Shown piece after piece: positions 28,931 through 37,545 of a stretch of 64,000 bases of DNA. Within the stretch, counting starts at the first letter, position 1; each line of letters begins with the position of its first letter. Source of the DNA: Burkholderia seminalis DSM 23518 (GTDB taxonomy: Bacteria > Pseudomonadota > Gammaproteobacteria > Burkholderiales > Burkholderiaceae); NCBI RefSeq assembly GCF_902832885.1, contig NZ_CADFDK010000002.1:62001-126000 (forward strand). The letters run 5' to 3'. The position numbers were made by a program, and so were the translations under genes. The notes beneath the pieces were generated by a model, which was not told the origin of the DNA, did not search any database, and was given only the letters and a program-made list of their open reading frames with translations.

Positions 28931-29308
28931 ATGCGAATGAACATGTGGATGCGCACGTGCATCGCGCTGCTGGCGATCGGCGCGAGCCTCGTCGCGAACG
29001 GCGCGCAGGCAAAAAGCGCGGTGGATTGCGGGAAGCTCGATGCGGCCACGAGCGGCCCGGACGACAACTTCCGGCCGCCGGCGTCCGGCACGGTCATCGG
29101 CGCCGGGCGCGCATATTTCTACTCGGCACCCGACGCGCAGTGCATGACGAAGCGAACCTTCATCGTCCCGGGCGATTCGGTGACCGTCTACAAGTCGCAC
29201 GGGCGCTGGTACAACATCATGTACGTGAACGGCAAGACCGGCGACGACTTCGAAGGCTGGGTCGAACTGGGCCGCGTACGTCTCGGCGGTCAATACGGCG
29301 CACAGTAA
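28931..29308 (+). CDS. Secreted hypothetical protein, SH3-like
   Basis: A 125-residue exported protein. A signal peptide ends near ANGAQA, and the mature part contains TVIGAGRAYFYSAPDAQC and DSVTVYKSHGRWYNIMYVNG, a pattern seen in small bacterial SH3-like domains. Two cysteines in the mature part could pair. The ATG at 28931 follows an AAGGACGAACC ribosome binding site. The function is unknown. It is convergent with the EAL gene. Confidence 0.75.
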   Translation: MRMNMWMRTCIALLAIGASLVANGAQAKSAVDCGKLDAATSGPDDNFRPPASGTVIGAGRAYFYSAPDAQCMTKRTFIVPGDSVTVYKSHGRWYNIMYVNGKTGDDFEGWVELGRVRLGGQYGAQ

Positions 29309-29339
29309 CCGCCGGCGGTGCGTGTCGGGCCCGGTGCCG

Positions 29340-30944
29340 CTACGATGACACCCAAGCGAAATCGCGTTTCAGGTTCTCCGCGCGCTGCGGCCGCCGATAC
29401 AGATAGCCCTGCGCATACTGAATCCCGATCGCATGCAGCGCGCGATGCTGCGTTTCCGTCTCCACGCCTTCCGCGATGATCTTCAGGTCGTAGTGGTGCG
29501 CGACGGCCGCGATCCCCTCGATCAGCCCTGCGCCGCCGTCGTTCAGCTGGGCGACGAACTGGCGATCGATCTTCACGTAGTCGAACGGAAAACGCGACAG
29601 CACATCGAGATTGCTGTGATGCGTGCCGAAATCGTCGATCGCGAACTTCGCGCCTTTCGACCGGAGCGCGTTGAAGACCTCGGTGGTCCGCGCGTTCTTC
29701 TCGAGCAGGATGCGTTCGGTGACCTCGAGCACCAGCGTGAAGCCCGGCGGCAGCGCGCGGATCGCTTCCTCGACGACGGATACGAAGCGTGCGCGCTCGA
29801 GATCCTTCGGCGCGATGTTCACCGCGACGCGCAGCGGCGCGGACGGCGTCAGCGCGGTCAGTTCCGACACGGCCGTCCGCAGCACGAATTCGGTCACCTT
29901 CGGCAGTACCGTGCTCGCTTCCACCTGCGGGATGAACACGGCCGGGCTGATGACTCCCCACTTCGGATGCTGCCAGCGCAGCAGCGCCTCGACACCGACC
30001 GTCCGGCGCGTCTGCACGTCGACGATCGGCTGGTACACGACGTGAAACTCGTTGCGCCTGAGCGCATGGCGAACGGCCTTCAGCAACAGCCGCCGCGGCG
30101 CCATCGCCAGCAGGTAGGCGGCCATCACGAGACCGTCGGCCAACAGCACGATCGTCATGCCGATCAACCGGTAGTGGCCCTGGACGTGCGAGGCGTACTG
30201 AGCCGATGCGGCGACCGACACCGTGAAGGGCCAGCGTTGCGACGCGATCGTGGTGCCGCCGGCGGGAGCGTGGTCCGATTCCGGCGCGAACTTGCCTTGC
30301 TGGTCGAGACGGCCCGATCCGGCGATCGACAGCGTGGCGGATTCCGTCCCGCTGCGGGCGCTCGGCGCGAGTGCATCGACCACGTAGTCGCCTTCGATCA
30401 GGTACAGGACACCCGCGCCACGCGCGGTGGCGCGATACACGGCCAGCACCGGAATGCCGCGCTGAAACGGCGTCTGGCGCAGCAGCGTGACGATCGTCGC
30501 GCCCGGTTCGGGCTCGCGCGAGTATGCGTCGAGCGGCAGGTCGATCGCACCGAGCGCCGACGAGCACATGACGCGGCCGTCGTTCACCAGCGCGACGGCG
30601 CGCAGGTAGCGCAGGCGAGTGCCCACTTCGGCCAGCGTCCGGAATACCGACGCGCAAGGGCGTCCGACGAGCGCGGTCAGCTCGTCCGCATGTCGCAGGC
30701 GGACGCCGTCGAGGATGCGGTTCACCGTCGCCACGATGTCGTTCGCGACGACGCGTTCCTGCGTGGTGACGGCATCGCGTGCGTAGCGATCGGCCAGTAC
30801 GATTGCGCAGGCGGGCACGAGCACGCAAACGATTACCGCGACGAAAAAGACCGCCCGCGGCCATGTACCGCTACGCTGGAAAACGGACTTCGAGCCTGGT
30901 ATGAGCGCCGACATTCCCGCGGTTGCCCTTGATGTTGTACGCAT
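29340..30944 (-). CDS. EAL-domain cyclic-di-GMP phosphodiesterase with CSS sensor
   Basis: A 534-residue inner-membrane enzyme that hydrolyses cyclic di-GMP. A transmembrane helix lies near residues 30-50, followed by a periplasmic CSS-motif sensor (VMCSSALGAIDLP) with redox-capable cysteines, a second helix near 265-285, and a C-terminal EAL domain. Active-site features seen are VGVEALLRWQHP, EVTERILLE, the IDDFGTHHSN loop and KIIAEGVET, so it should be active. In this class periplasmic disulfide state controls activity. The start may instead be an ATG at 30914. Confidence 0.92.
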   Translation of the reverse strand: MRTTSRATAGMSALIPGSKSVFQRSGTWPRAVFFVAVIVCVLVPACAIVLADRYARDAVTTQERVVANDIVATVNRILDGVRLRHADELTALVGRPCASVFRTLAEVGTRLRYLRAVALVNDGRVMCSSALGAIDLPLDAYSREPEPGATIVTLLRQTPFQRGIPVLAVYRATARGAGVLYLIEGDYVVDALAPSARSGTESATLSIAGSGRLDQQGKFAPESDHAPAGGTTIASQRWPFTVSVAASAQYASHVQGHYRLIGMTIVLLADGLVMAAYLLAMAPRRLLLKAVRHALRRNEFHVVYQPIVDVQTRRTVGVEALLRWQHPKWGVISPAVFIPQVEASTVLPKVTEFVLRTAVSELTALTPSAPLRVAVNIAPKDLERARFVSVVEEAIRALPPGFTLVLEVTERILLEKNARTTEVFNALRSKGAKFAIDDFGTHHSNLDVLSRFPFDYVKIDRQFVAQLNDGGAGLIEGIAAVAHHYDLKIIAEGVETETQHRALHAIGIQYAQGYLYRRPQRAENLKRDFAWVSS

Positions 30945-31379
30945 GGAGAGGCATGTCGAACCGGTCGGTGCGCATGCGTCATGCCTGGTCCGGGCGATCC
31001 GGTTCGCGTATCGGCATCGCGATGCGAACCGGCGCGACGATCGCGCTGGGCAGCGGCGGCAGGCCCGTCGCGATCGGCCATTCGGTCCGACGGCTCACGT
31101 CTCTGACGAGTGCATTTTGCGCATCCATATTGACGTAGCACACCGAAAAAACCCCCGGCCGCATGGTCATGCGGCCGGGTCGAAAGACACCGTCTCTTGG
31201 CACGAGGATGGTGCGCGGCAAGTATATGATGTGGCGCGCTATTACGAAATATTATTGATTAAAAATTGGTGCAGTTTTGTGATTGCGTCTAAAAAAGAAA
31301 CATTGCCGCGACATACCGTTTTAGGCGGGTCGCCGCGAGCGCGCGGGGGGCTGTTCGCGCGTCATGCCGGAGTTTCGCA
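30945..31379. other. Intergenic region with a minus-strand terminator
   Basis: About 435 bases with no recognised protein gene. It contains the minus-strand terminator at 31146-31179 and, to its right, an AT-rich stretch (31240-31300). A TATACT -10-like sequence on the minus strand (31221-31226) lies about 40 bases upstream of the hairpin, but its -35 is poor. A short non-coding transcript is possible. Confidence 0.4.
31146..31179 (-). terminator. Rho-independent terminator with no obvious gene
   Basis: On the minus strand a 9-bp GC stem (CCCGGCCGC/GCGGCCGGG, 31154-31162 and 31171-31179) is followed by six Ts (31146-31151). No protein gene lies upstream of it on the minus strand, and the EAL gene starts about 200 bases downstream. 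It may end a small RNA or act as an attenuator ahead of the EAL gene. Confidence 0.65.
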
Positions 31380-31682
31380 ATGATGGAAGAAGATACCGCT
31401 CCTACGACGGTCATGGTGACCGATGGCGCTGCCGCCGCGGATGGCGGCTCGCTGTGGATCCAGATTTCGATCGACGGACAGGTCCGCAACTATCTGCTCG
31501 ATCGCGCACTCGCGTCGCGCGGTACGCCGCGCTACGACACCATCTGCGGCGCGCACGGGGTACTGTCGAAAGGAGAACGAAAGGAATTGCGGGGATGGCT
31601 GGCGCGTATCGCCGACCCCGCGATGTGGGCGGGCATCGTCAGCACGTTCGTGGAGGTGCTGTCGCGGCCTGACGCGGAATGA
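31380..31682 (+). CDS. Conserved hypothetical protein
   Basis: A 100-residue acidic soluble protein starting MMEEDTAPTTVMVTDGAAAA. The middle part (LWIQISIDGQVRNYLLDRAL) looks beta-rich and the C-terminal half helical. An ATG pair at 31380 and 31383 follows a GGAG motif, so either may be the start. No family could be assigned. It is convergent with a small secreted-protein gene. Confidence 0.6.
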   Translation: MMEEDTAPTTVMVTDGAAAADGGSLWIQISIDGQVRNYLLDRALASRGTPRYDTICGAHGVLSKGERKELRGWLARIADPAMWAGIVSTFVEVLSRPDAE

Positions 31683-31710
31683 GCGGCGCCGGCGCGGCGC
31701 CGGCCGCGAC

Positions 31711-32004
31711 TCAGAAATCGTTGCGCATCTTGTGAAGCAGCGCGCCGGGCGACTGGTGCGTGTCGACCGCGGTCAGGACGTCGGTCAGGAACCATGGCAG
31801 GTTCAGTTGCGTATCGGAATCGCCGACGCATACGCGGATCGGCGGCGAGCGGACGTCCTGCGTGGCCTCCCGCGACGGCACGCAGTTTTTCGCGTGCGCC
31901 TGAACGGGAACCGGCGCGGCGGCGCCGGGGAGCGCGCCGGCGTCGGCGGGCACGCTGACGGCGGCAAGCAGGGTCAGGACAGCAGCAGCGGTAACGCGTT
32001 TCAT
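31711..32004 (-). CDS. Small secreted hypothetical protein
   Basis: A 97-residue exported protein with a signal peptide (MKRVTAAAVLTLLAAVSVPADA) and a mature region with two cysteines (KNCVPSREATQDV, then RVCVGDSDTQLNLPWF). The ATG at 32004 follows a GGAGAATCCTC ribosome binding site. It lies 50 bases downstream of the truncated AraC gene on the same strand. The function is unknown. Confidence 0.68.
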   Translation of the reverse strand: MKRVTAAAVLTLLAAVSVPADAGALPGAAAPVPVQAHAKNCVPSREATQDVRSPPIRVCVGDSDTQLNLPWFLTDVLTAVDTHQSPGALLHKMRNDF

Positions 32005-32054
32005 GAGGATTCTCCGGCGATGTCCGTTCGACCGTGCCGGCGGGCGCGAGTTCG

Positions 32055-32900
32055 TCAGCCGCGCGCGACGCGGGCCGCCCGCAGCGGCTGTCGGGCGCGC
32101 CACTGCTGAGGCGATTCGCCGGTCCAGCGCCGGAACGCGCGCGTGAATGCGCTGTGTTCGGAATAGCCGAGCAGCCAGGCGACTTCCGCGAGCGTCAGCC
32201 GCGGATCGTTCAGGTGGTCGATCGCGAGCCGCCGCCGCGTGTCCTCGCGCAGGGTCCTGAAATTCAGCCCGAGTTCGGCCAGCCGGCGATGCAGCGTGCG
32301 CGACGACACGTGCAGCGCCGCCGCGATCGGCTCGATGCCGGCTTCGCCGTGCGTCAACAAGCGCGCGACGGCTTCGCGCACCGACTGTTCGAGGTCGTCG
32401 GCCTGCCGCAGCTCGGCGAGCAGCGCGCTCGCCTGGCGCTCCATCATGTGCCGCAGCGCGTCGTCCGGCCGTTGCAGCGGCTGCGTCAGCAGGTGCAACG
32501 GAAACGCGAGACGGTTCACCGGCTGGCCGAACCGCACCGGGCAGCCGAAGTAGTCGAGGTACGGTTGTGCGTCGCGGGGCGGCGGATGCACGAAGCAGAC
32601 TTCGTCGGGCCCGTGGCGCGTGCCGGTGATATTGCGCGCGAACTGGACGATGGCGGTCAGTGCCACTTCGTCGACGAGCGGGCCGAGCGGCTCGGGCGCA
32701 TCGTGCCATTCGATCGCGACCGACGTCGCCTCGACGCGCACTTCCATGCGCGCGACGTTCGCGATCAGGTGTTCGTATTGCTGCCAGCGCGCGAGCGCGG
32801 CGCCGGCATCGCGGCACGCATGCAGCGCATAGCCGAGCGCGCCGAGATGCGCGGGCGTGATCCGCTGGCCGACGTGCAGGCCGAGCAGCGGATCGTCGAG
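32055..32900 (-). pseudogene. AraC family regulator, N-terminally truncated
   Basis: The C-terminal AraC HTH pair is intact (SREAVARLLTHGEAGIEPIA region, then LTLAEVAWLLGYSEHSAFTR and FRRWTGESPQQWRARQP), and most of an Arabinose_bd-type ligand domain precedes it. Homology begins abruptly at LDDPLLGLHVGQRITPAHLG, the codons at 32889-32900. Related regulators have roughly 50-60 more residues before this point. Upstream of 32900 the minus strand is antisense to an AlaX-type gene, and the open frame there shows no AraC character. I read this as a deletion derivative with its start and promoter gone. Confidence 0.75.
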
Positions 32901-33488
32901 CCCATCTTCTTCGCGTTTTCGGGCGGCCAGGAAAGCGACGCGGGATCGCTGGGCGACTATCCGGTGATCCGCGCCGACAAGCAGGGCCTCGACATCGTCT
33001 ATACGCTCCCGCATGATCACGCGCTGCGCGTCGGCGATCGTGCGACCTGGCGCATCGACTGGGCGCGCCGGTACCGGCTGATGCGCCTGCACTTCGCGGC
33101 CGAAATGGTGCTGCAACTGGTCTACCGGCTCAGGCCCGGCATCGAGCGCATCGGCGCGCATATCGCGCAGGACAAGGCGCGCATCGACTTCGCGAGCGAC
33201 ACGAGCCTGTCGCCGCTGTTCCCGGAGATCGAATCGGCGGCCGCCGACCTGTCGAGGCGTGACCTGCGCATCGTGACCGACTTCAGCGATGTCGATGCAC
33301 AGCGCCGGTTCTGGGCGGTCGACGGCTTTGCGACGATGGCCTGCGGCGGCACACACCCGGCGACGACCGGCGAGATCGGCATGCTGACGCTCAAGCGCAA
33401 GAACATCGGGAAGGGCAAGGAGCGGATCGAGGTCATGCTGCTCGATCCTCAGGTAGCGAGCGGGCACGCGATGATGCGACTTGCGTGA
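32898..33488 (+). pseudogene. AlaX-type alanyl-tRNA editing protein, N-terminally truncated
   Basis: Similarity to free-standing AlaRS editing-domain proteins starts at PIFFAFSGGQESDAGSLG (from 32901) and runs to the stop at 33488. It includes RLMRLHFAAEMVLQLVYRL, where the usual HTAxH metal motif appears as RLHFA as in some AlaX-like homologues, and CGGTHPATTGEIGML with the zinc-binding CGGTH. About 30-35 N-terminal residues of the family are missing, with no start codon or ribosome binding site before 32901. It begins exactly where the divergent AraC gene loses its homology. Such proteins normally clear mischarged tRNA-Ala. Confidence 0.75.
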
Positions 33489-33512
33489 CCCGCACCGCGC
33501 CTCATCCTCGCG

Positions 33513-35132
33513 TCACTGATACCCGTAGCACTGCTTCAACCCCGCGTAGTCGTAGAAGTGGCTGGCCGGCGCGATCTTCGCGCCGTCGCACGCGGCCTGA
33601 AAATCCGTCTCGCGCTCGTTGTACAGCATCTTCACGATCAGCCGCGACCCGTTGCGGTAGACGTCCCACTGCAGGTTCGCCGCCATCGGCGACACCTGGT
33701 CGCCGCGCCACGGGTTGTTCGCATAGGTGTACGTCTGCGCCTGCGGCGTCGGCACGAACACGTTCTTCAGGTTCATGACCGATGCGAACGGAATCACGAT
33801 CTCCGCGTGCGTGAAGCGCAGCTTCGCGGCGCGCGTCAGGTCGCCGCGGGCGATCGCGTCGACTTCGCCGAAGAAATCGTCCTGCAGCACCTTTGCCATC
33901 CGGTACGTGACCGGGTTCGCTTCCTGGATGCCGGGCCCCTTCTGGTAGTAGTCCTCGGCATCCTGCAGGTACGCGAGATACTGCGCCTGCTCCGCGCCGA
34001 TGTACTTCTCCATCGTGACGCCGCCGGTTTCCGCGGTCATCGCGGGCGCGACCTGCAGCAGGTTGTACAGCACGTTCACCGCATCGACGGCCGTCGCGAT
34101 CCTCGTCTTTCCGTCACCCTTCAGCGTATTGGTGAACTTGCCGTCCGTCGACGTGAACGCGTAGGTTCCCGTGTTCGCGAACGTGTAGCCGTCGCTGCCG
34201 AGCTTGGCGATGAAGGCCGGCGACACGAGTGCGGACAGCACCGTCTGCGCGACGTCGGCCGCCTGCGGTGCGGCCTTGATTGCCTTCAGCTTCGCGGCGA
34301 CCGTCGCGTCGTTCGCATAGGCCTGGTACGCCTGGCTCGCCTGATAGGTCGCGTAGTACGGATCGCTCGTATCGGTGACGAGATCGGTGGCCGGTTTCAG
34401 CGAATGGAAATACAGCAGGAAGCGGTTGGTGCCGGCCGGCTGCGCAACCGGCGCGCTCGCCGGATAGCCGGACGGCGCGGCCGGCAGCGTGATGGCGGAT
34501 GCCAGCGCCGGCCGGGCGGCGACGAGCGCCGCCGAGAAATACGTCGAGCTGTCCACCGCGCGATCCTGGCCCGAGTTGACGACGACGACCTGCCGGGTGC
34601 CCGCCGCGAACAGCGCGGGCAGCCGCTGGGCGAGACGGGCGGCGAGCTGCTGGTGTTCGCGGATGCCGGTTTGCGTGAGGTTGCCGTATCCGGGCGCCGA
34701 GATACCCTGCACGCCGTAGCCGAGCAGCGCGTTGGCCTTCATCATCGCGTACGTGTCGGCCTTGAGCTGCATGCCGAGCGCGGTCAGCGCGCCGTCGGCC
34801 TCGGCCTTGAGCAGCATCGCGTAGATCGCGCCGTCGTACTTGAAGCCCGACAACCCGCGCGAGCCGTGGCGCGCGACGAGTTCGGTATAGACGGGCGCGT
34901 AGCCGGCGGGCGGCGCTTCGTACGTCGCGGCGTCCTGCTGCGGGCGGTACGGTGTCTTCGTCTGGTAGTAGGTCGCGGGCGCCGGTGTCGGCGTGGGCTG
35001 CGGCTGCGGCGCGGGCGTCGTGCCGCCGTTGTCGGCCGAGGTGGCGGGCGGCGTCGATTCTTCCCCGCCGCAGGCGGCGAGCAGCAGACAGGCGATCGTG
35101 AGGGCGGCGGCGGTGCGGGTCGGGCGTGTCAT
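33513..35132 (-). CDS. Histidine-acid-phosphatase-type lipoprotein
   Basis: A 539-residue lipoprotein. Lipobox LLAAC puts the lipidated cysteine at C21, and a Pro/Thr-rich linker (residues 40-55) follows. The clade-2 histidine phosphatase motif ARHGSRG has its catalytic H89, and the acid motif appears as THAEIVIPF in the C-terminal third. The fold fits phytases and multiple inositol polyphosphate phosphatases, so release of phosphate from an organic phosphate at the cell surface or periplasm is likely. The substrate is unconfirmed. The closing region has two cysteines (ACDGAK, KQCYGYQ). Confidence 0.87.
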   Translation of the reverse strand: MTRPTRTAAALTIACLLLAACGGEESTPPATSADNGGTTPAPQPQPTPTPAPATYYQTKTPYRPQQDAATYEAPPAGYAPVYTELVARHGSRGLSGFKYDGAIYAMLLKAEADGALTALGMQLKADTYAMMKANALLGYGVQGISAPGYGNLTQTGIREHQQLAARLAQRLPALFAAGTRQVVVVNSGQDRAVDSSTYFSAALVAARPALASAITLPAAPSGYPASAPVAQPAGTNRFLLYFHSLKPATDLVTDTSDPYYATYQASQAYQAYANDATVAAKLKAIKAAPQAADVAQTVLSALVSPAFIAKLGSDGYTFANTGTYAFTSTDGKFTNTLKGDGKTRIATAVDAVNVLYNLLQVAPAMTAETGGVTMEKYIGAEQAQYLAYLQDAEDYYQKGPGIQEANPVTYRMAKVLQDDFFGEVDAIARGDLTRAAKLRFTHAEIVIPFASVMNLKNVFVPTPQAQTYTYANNPWRGDQVSPMAANLQWDVYRNGSRLIVKMLYNERETDFQAACDGAKIAPASHFYDYAGLKQCYGYQ

Positions 35133-35311
35133 CGTGGCGAGCGGCGGACGGACGCATGCGGATGCGCGCCGTTCCGTTTCCGGGAGAGTGGGATCGAGCC
35201 CGGAAGTGTGGCAAGCGACTTTGACAGCGGAATGTCAGGGTTCGGTCGGGCAATCGTCGGATTGCCGCCGGATCGGCGCCGGCCGGTCGCCGCCGGCCGC
35301 CGTGCCGACGT

Positions 35312-35746
35312 TCAGTGGAGCCCGGCCGATGCGATCGAGCGCACGGTGTCGGTGATGTTCACGCAGCGCGACAGGCCGAAATGCTCGGCTTCGCGGCGCT
35401 CCGGTTCGCTGCTTGCGATCGCGACCGCGCGTTCGGGCGGCACGCCGAGCGCCTGCAGCGCGACGTCGAACGGATGCTGATTCGATCTGGAGTCCTGCTG
35501 ATCTGAATCGGTGACGACGACCGAGAAGCGGTCGAGGTGCGCGCGGCCGAACTGGCCTTCGAACATATCGCTGAGCCGGGCGGCCGGCAGCGTCGTGACG
35601 AGACCGAGTCGATATCCTTCTTCCGATGCGCGATCGAGCCACTGGATGATCGCGTCGCGCTGATGGCGCGATTCGCGCGAATCCGGTGTTGCTTCGATTT
35701 GTGCGAATGCTGCGTCGAGACGGGTGACGATGGCTTCGATGACCAC
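35312..35746 (-). CDS. HAD-like protein, degenerate
   Basis: A 144-residue protein resembling the second half of HAD phosphatases. RLGLVTTLPAARLSDMF matches motif II with its Thr, and HPFDVALQALGVPPERAVAIAS matches the motif III-IV region. The motif I nucleophile DxD is absent and the acidic motif IV pair is replaced by SSEPE, so catalysis is doubtful. It may be a pseudo-enzyme or a remnant. An AT-rich promoter region about 90-130 bases upstream carries a sequence shared with the LysR start region at 37511. Confidence 0.65.
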   Translation of the reverse strand: MVIEAIVTRLDAAFAQIEATPDSRESRHQRDAIIQWLDRASEEGYRLGLVTTLPAARLSDMFEGQFGRAHLDRFSVVVTDSDQQDSRSNQHPFDVALQALGVPPERAVAIASSEPERREAEHFGLSRCVNITDTVRSIASAGLH

Positions 35747-35827
35747 GGTGATTCCTCTTCAGAGACGTGATGATCCGTTCGCCGACGGGAATGCCACACA
35801 CCTTAGCGTTCATCTTGAAAATACGAC

Positions 35828-35873
35828 CAATTAATATTTATAGGTGACTCATATGATATGGCTTATGAATGAG
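35828..35873. promoter_or_regulatory. Candidate LysR-type site upstream of the HAD-like gene
   Basis: Within the 325-base gene-free gap 35747-36071, the 23 bases at 35833-35855 (AATATTTATAGGTGACTCAT, then ATG) match 20 of 23 positions of 37511-37533, at the start of the LysR gene. A weaker dyad (TATAGGTGA-N11-TGGCTTATG) is centred on it. I see nothing else in the gap. Binding by the neighbouring LysR protein is inferred. Confidence 0.45.
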
Positions 35874-36071
35874 GTGGCGCGCCAGAGCGGGCGCGGGGCG
35901 CGGGCCGCATGGTGTTTCCCGCGCGCATGACGTCGCATCGACGGCGTTCGACGTGATGCACCAGCGTGGCGCGCGGTTTGAATGCATTCGGCATATGCAT
36001 ATAAGAAAAACGGCATATCGAGCGATGGCCGCCCGGCATGCCGTCTTGCGATGCCGCGTGCGTGCCGTCGA

Positions 36072-37430
36072 TCAGTGCAGCTTGATCGACGGCTGGTTGC
36101 GGCTTTGCAGCCAGTGGCTCAGCGACTGGAACAGCGCGCGCTTCGCGCCGACCACGCTGAACAGGTGCTTGCGATACAGGAACTTGTACAGCCCGATCGC
36201 GGCGAGCCCGTCGACGATCAGCGAGCGCGAGCGCACGCTGATGTCGGCCTGGTACACGGCGCCCGCATGGCCGAGCGACACGACGGTGCCCGCATCGTGG
36301 AACGTGAAGCCGGCCACCGGCTTGCCGGCGATGCGCCGCGCGAATGCGTTGACCAGATACACGGCCTGCTGGTGCGCGACCTGCGCACGCGGCGGCAGGA
36401 AGCCGCTCGCACCCGTCGACGGGCACGCGGCGCAGTCGCCGAACGCGTACACGTGCGGATCGTCGGGCGTCTGCAGCGTGTCGGTCACGATCACCTGGTT
36501 CGAGCGGTTGAGCGCGAGGTCGCCGATGTCCCGCAGGATCGCGGGGCCCGCGACGCCGGCCGCCCAGATCGTGATGTCGCTCGCGAGCCGTTCGCCCGTC
36601 GCGGTCGTCACGGCGTCCGCGCCCACTTCCGCCACGCGCGTGTCGGTCAGCACGTCGACGTTCAGCGCGCGCAGTTGCGCGTGCATCTTGCCGGAGAGCC
36701 GTGCGTCGAGCGCCGGCAGGATGCGCGGGCCGCCTTCGATCAGCCGGATGTGCACGTCGCGTGCGGACACCAGCGCCTTGAAGCGGTACGTCGTCAGCTG
36801 CTGGACCGCGTGGCGCAGCGCGGCCGCCAGTTCGACGCCCGTCGCGCCCGCGCCGATCACGTTGATGCAGATCGGTGCCGCGCGCCGCGCGGGCTGCTGC
36901 TCGGCCAGGTGATTCGCCTTCGTGCAGGCCGCGAGGAACTTGCGGCGGAAATCCTCGGCCTGGTCGAGGTTTTCGAGCGGCAGCGCATGGCGGGCGGCGC
37001 CCGGCACGCCGAAGAAGTTCGTCACGCTGCCGACGGCGAGCACGAGGTCGTCGTAGCCGAGTTCGCGCCGCGGCAGGACTTCGGTGCCGTCCGCGTCGTG
37101 CACGGCCGCGATCGTCACGGTGCGTGCCGCGCGGTCGACCTGCTGCAGCGCGCCCTGCACGAAGCGGAAGCCGTGGCGCTTGGCCTGCGCCGCGTATTCG
37201 ATCGTGTGCGAGGCCGGATCGCGATGGCCCGATGCGGCTTCGTGCAGCAGCGGCTTCCAGAAGTGCGTCGGATAGCGGTCGACGAGCACGATGTCGGCCT
37301 GGCCGCGGCGTCCGATCGTATCGCCGAGACGCGTGGCGAGCTGCAGGCCGCCGGCGCCGCCGCCGACGATCACGATGCGCGGCAGGCGCGGTGCGCGGTC
37401 CGTTGCAAGGTTGGGCGTGGTGTTGTCCAT
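36072..37430 (-). CDS. NDH-2-like FAD-dependent NAD(P)H dehydrogenase
   Basis: A 452-residue flavoprotein of the type II NADH dehydrogenase family, which passes electrons from NAD(P)H to quinone without proton pumping. Two Rossmann motifs are seen: IVIVGGGAGGLQLA near the N-terminus for FAD and NVIGAGATGVELA near residue 205 for NAD(P)H. The FAD-site YAFGDCAACP follows, and a hydrophobic C-terminal segment (GLYKFLYRKHLFSVVGAKRA) suits membrane association. I start at the ATG at 37430 (MDNTTPNLATDRA) with GGGAG upstream. It is divergent from a LysR regulator. Confidence 0.92.
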   Translation of the reverse strand: MDNTTPNLATDRAPRLPRIVIVGGGAGGLQLATRLGDTIGRRGQADIVLVDRYPTHFWKPLLHEAASGHRDPASHTIEYAAQAKRHGFRFVQGALQQVDRAARTVTIAAVHDADGTEVLPRRELGYDDLVLAVGSVTNFFGVPGAARHALPLENLDQAEDFRRKFLAACTKANHLAEQQPARRAAPICINVIGAGATGVELAAALRHAVQQLTTYRFKALVSARDVHIRLIEGGPRILPALDARLSGKMHAQLRALNVDVLTDTRVAEVGADAVTTATGERLASDITIWAAGVAGPAILRDIGDLALNRSNQVIVTDTLQTPDDPHVYAFGDCAACPSTGASGFLPPRAQVAHQQAVYLVNAFARRIAGKPVAGFTFHDAGTVVSLGHAGAVYQADISVRSRSLIVDGLAAIGLYKFLYRKHLFSVVGAKRALFQSLSHWLQSRNQPSIKLH

Positions 37431-37510
37431 GTGGGGCTCCCGCTGAATGACGATTCGGATGACATTGCTCAAGAACCGACGATATAGTTTGGCACCCACT
37501 CGAACAATTT

Positions 37511-37545
37511 AATGTTTATAAGCGACTCATATGTATTCACTTATA
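37511..37545. promoter_or_regulatory. Dyad overlapping the LysR start (autoregulatory candidate)
   Basis: TATAAGCGA (37517-37525) and TCACTTATA (37537-37545) form an 8-of-9 inverted repeat with an 11-base spacer that contains the LysR ATG. The left part, 37511-37533, recurs at 35833-35855. A regulator bound here would block its own start and the divergent NDH-2-like gene. There is no clear ribosome binding site before the ATG. Confidence 0.5.

Noticed and set aside
32901-33467. Minus-strand extension of the AraC frame through the AlaX gene
   Set aside because: No AraC or other similarity, and it is antisense to recognisable AlaX sequence; kept only as a possible chimeric translation.
32034-33488. 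Long plus-strand frame of about 480 codons across the AraC region into AlaX
   Set aside because: Only the part after 32901 resembles a protein family; the rest is antisense to AraC codons and arises from high GC.
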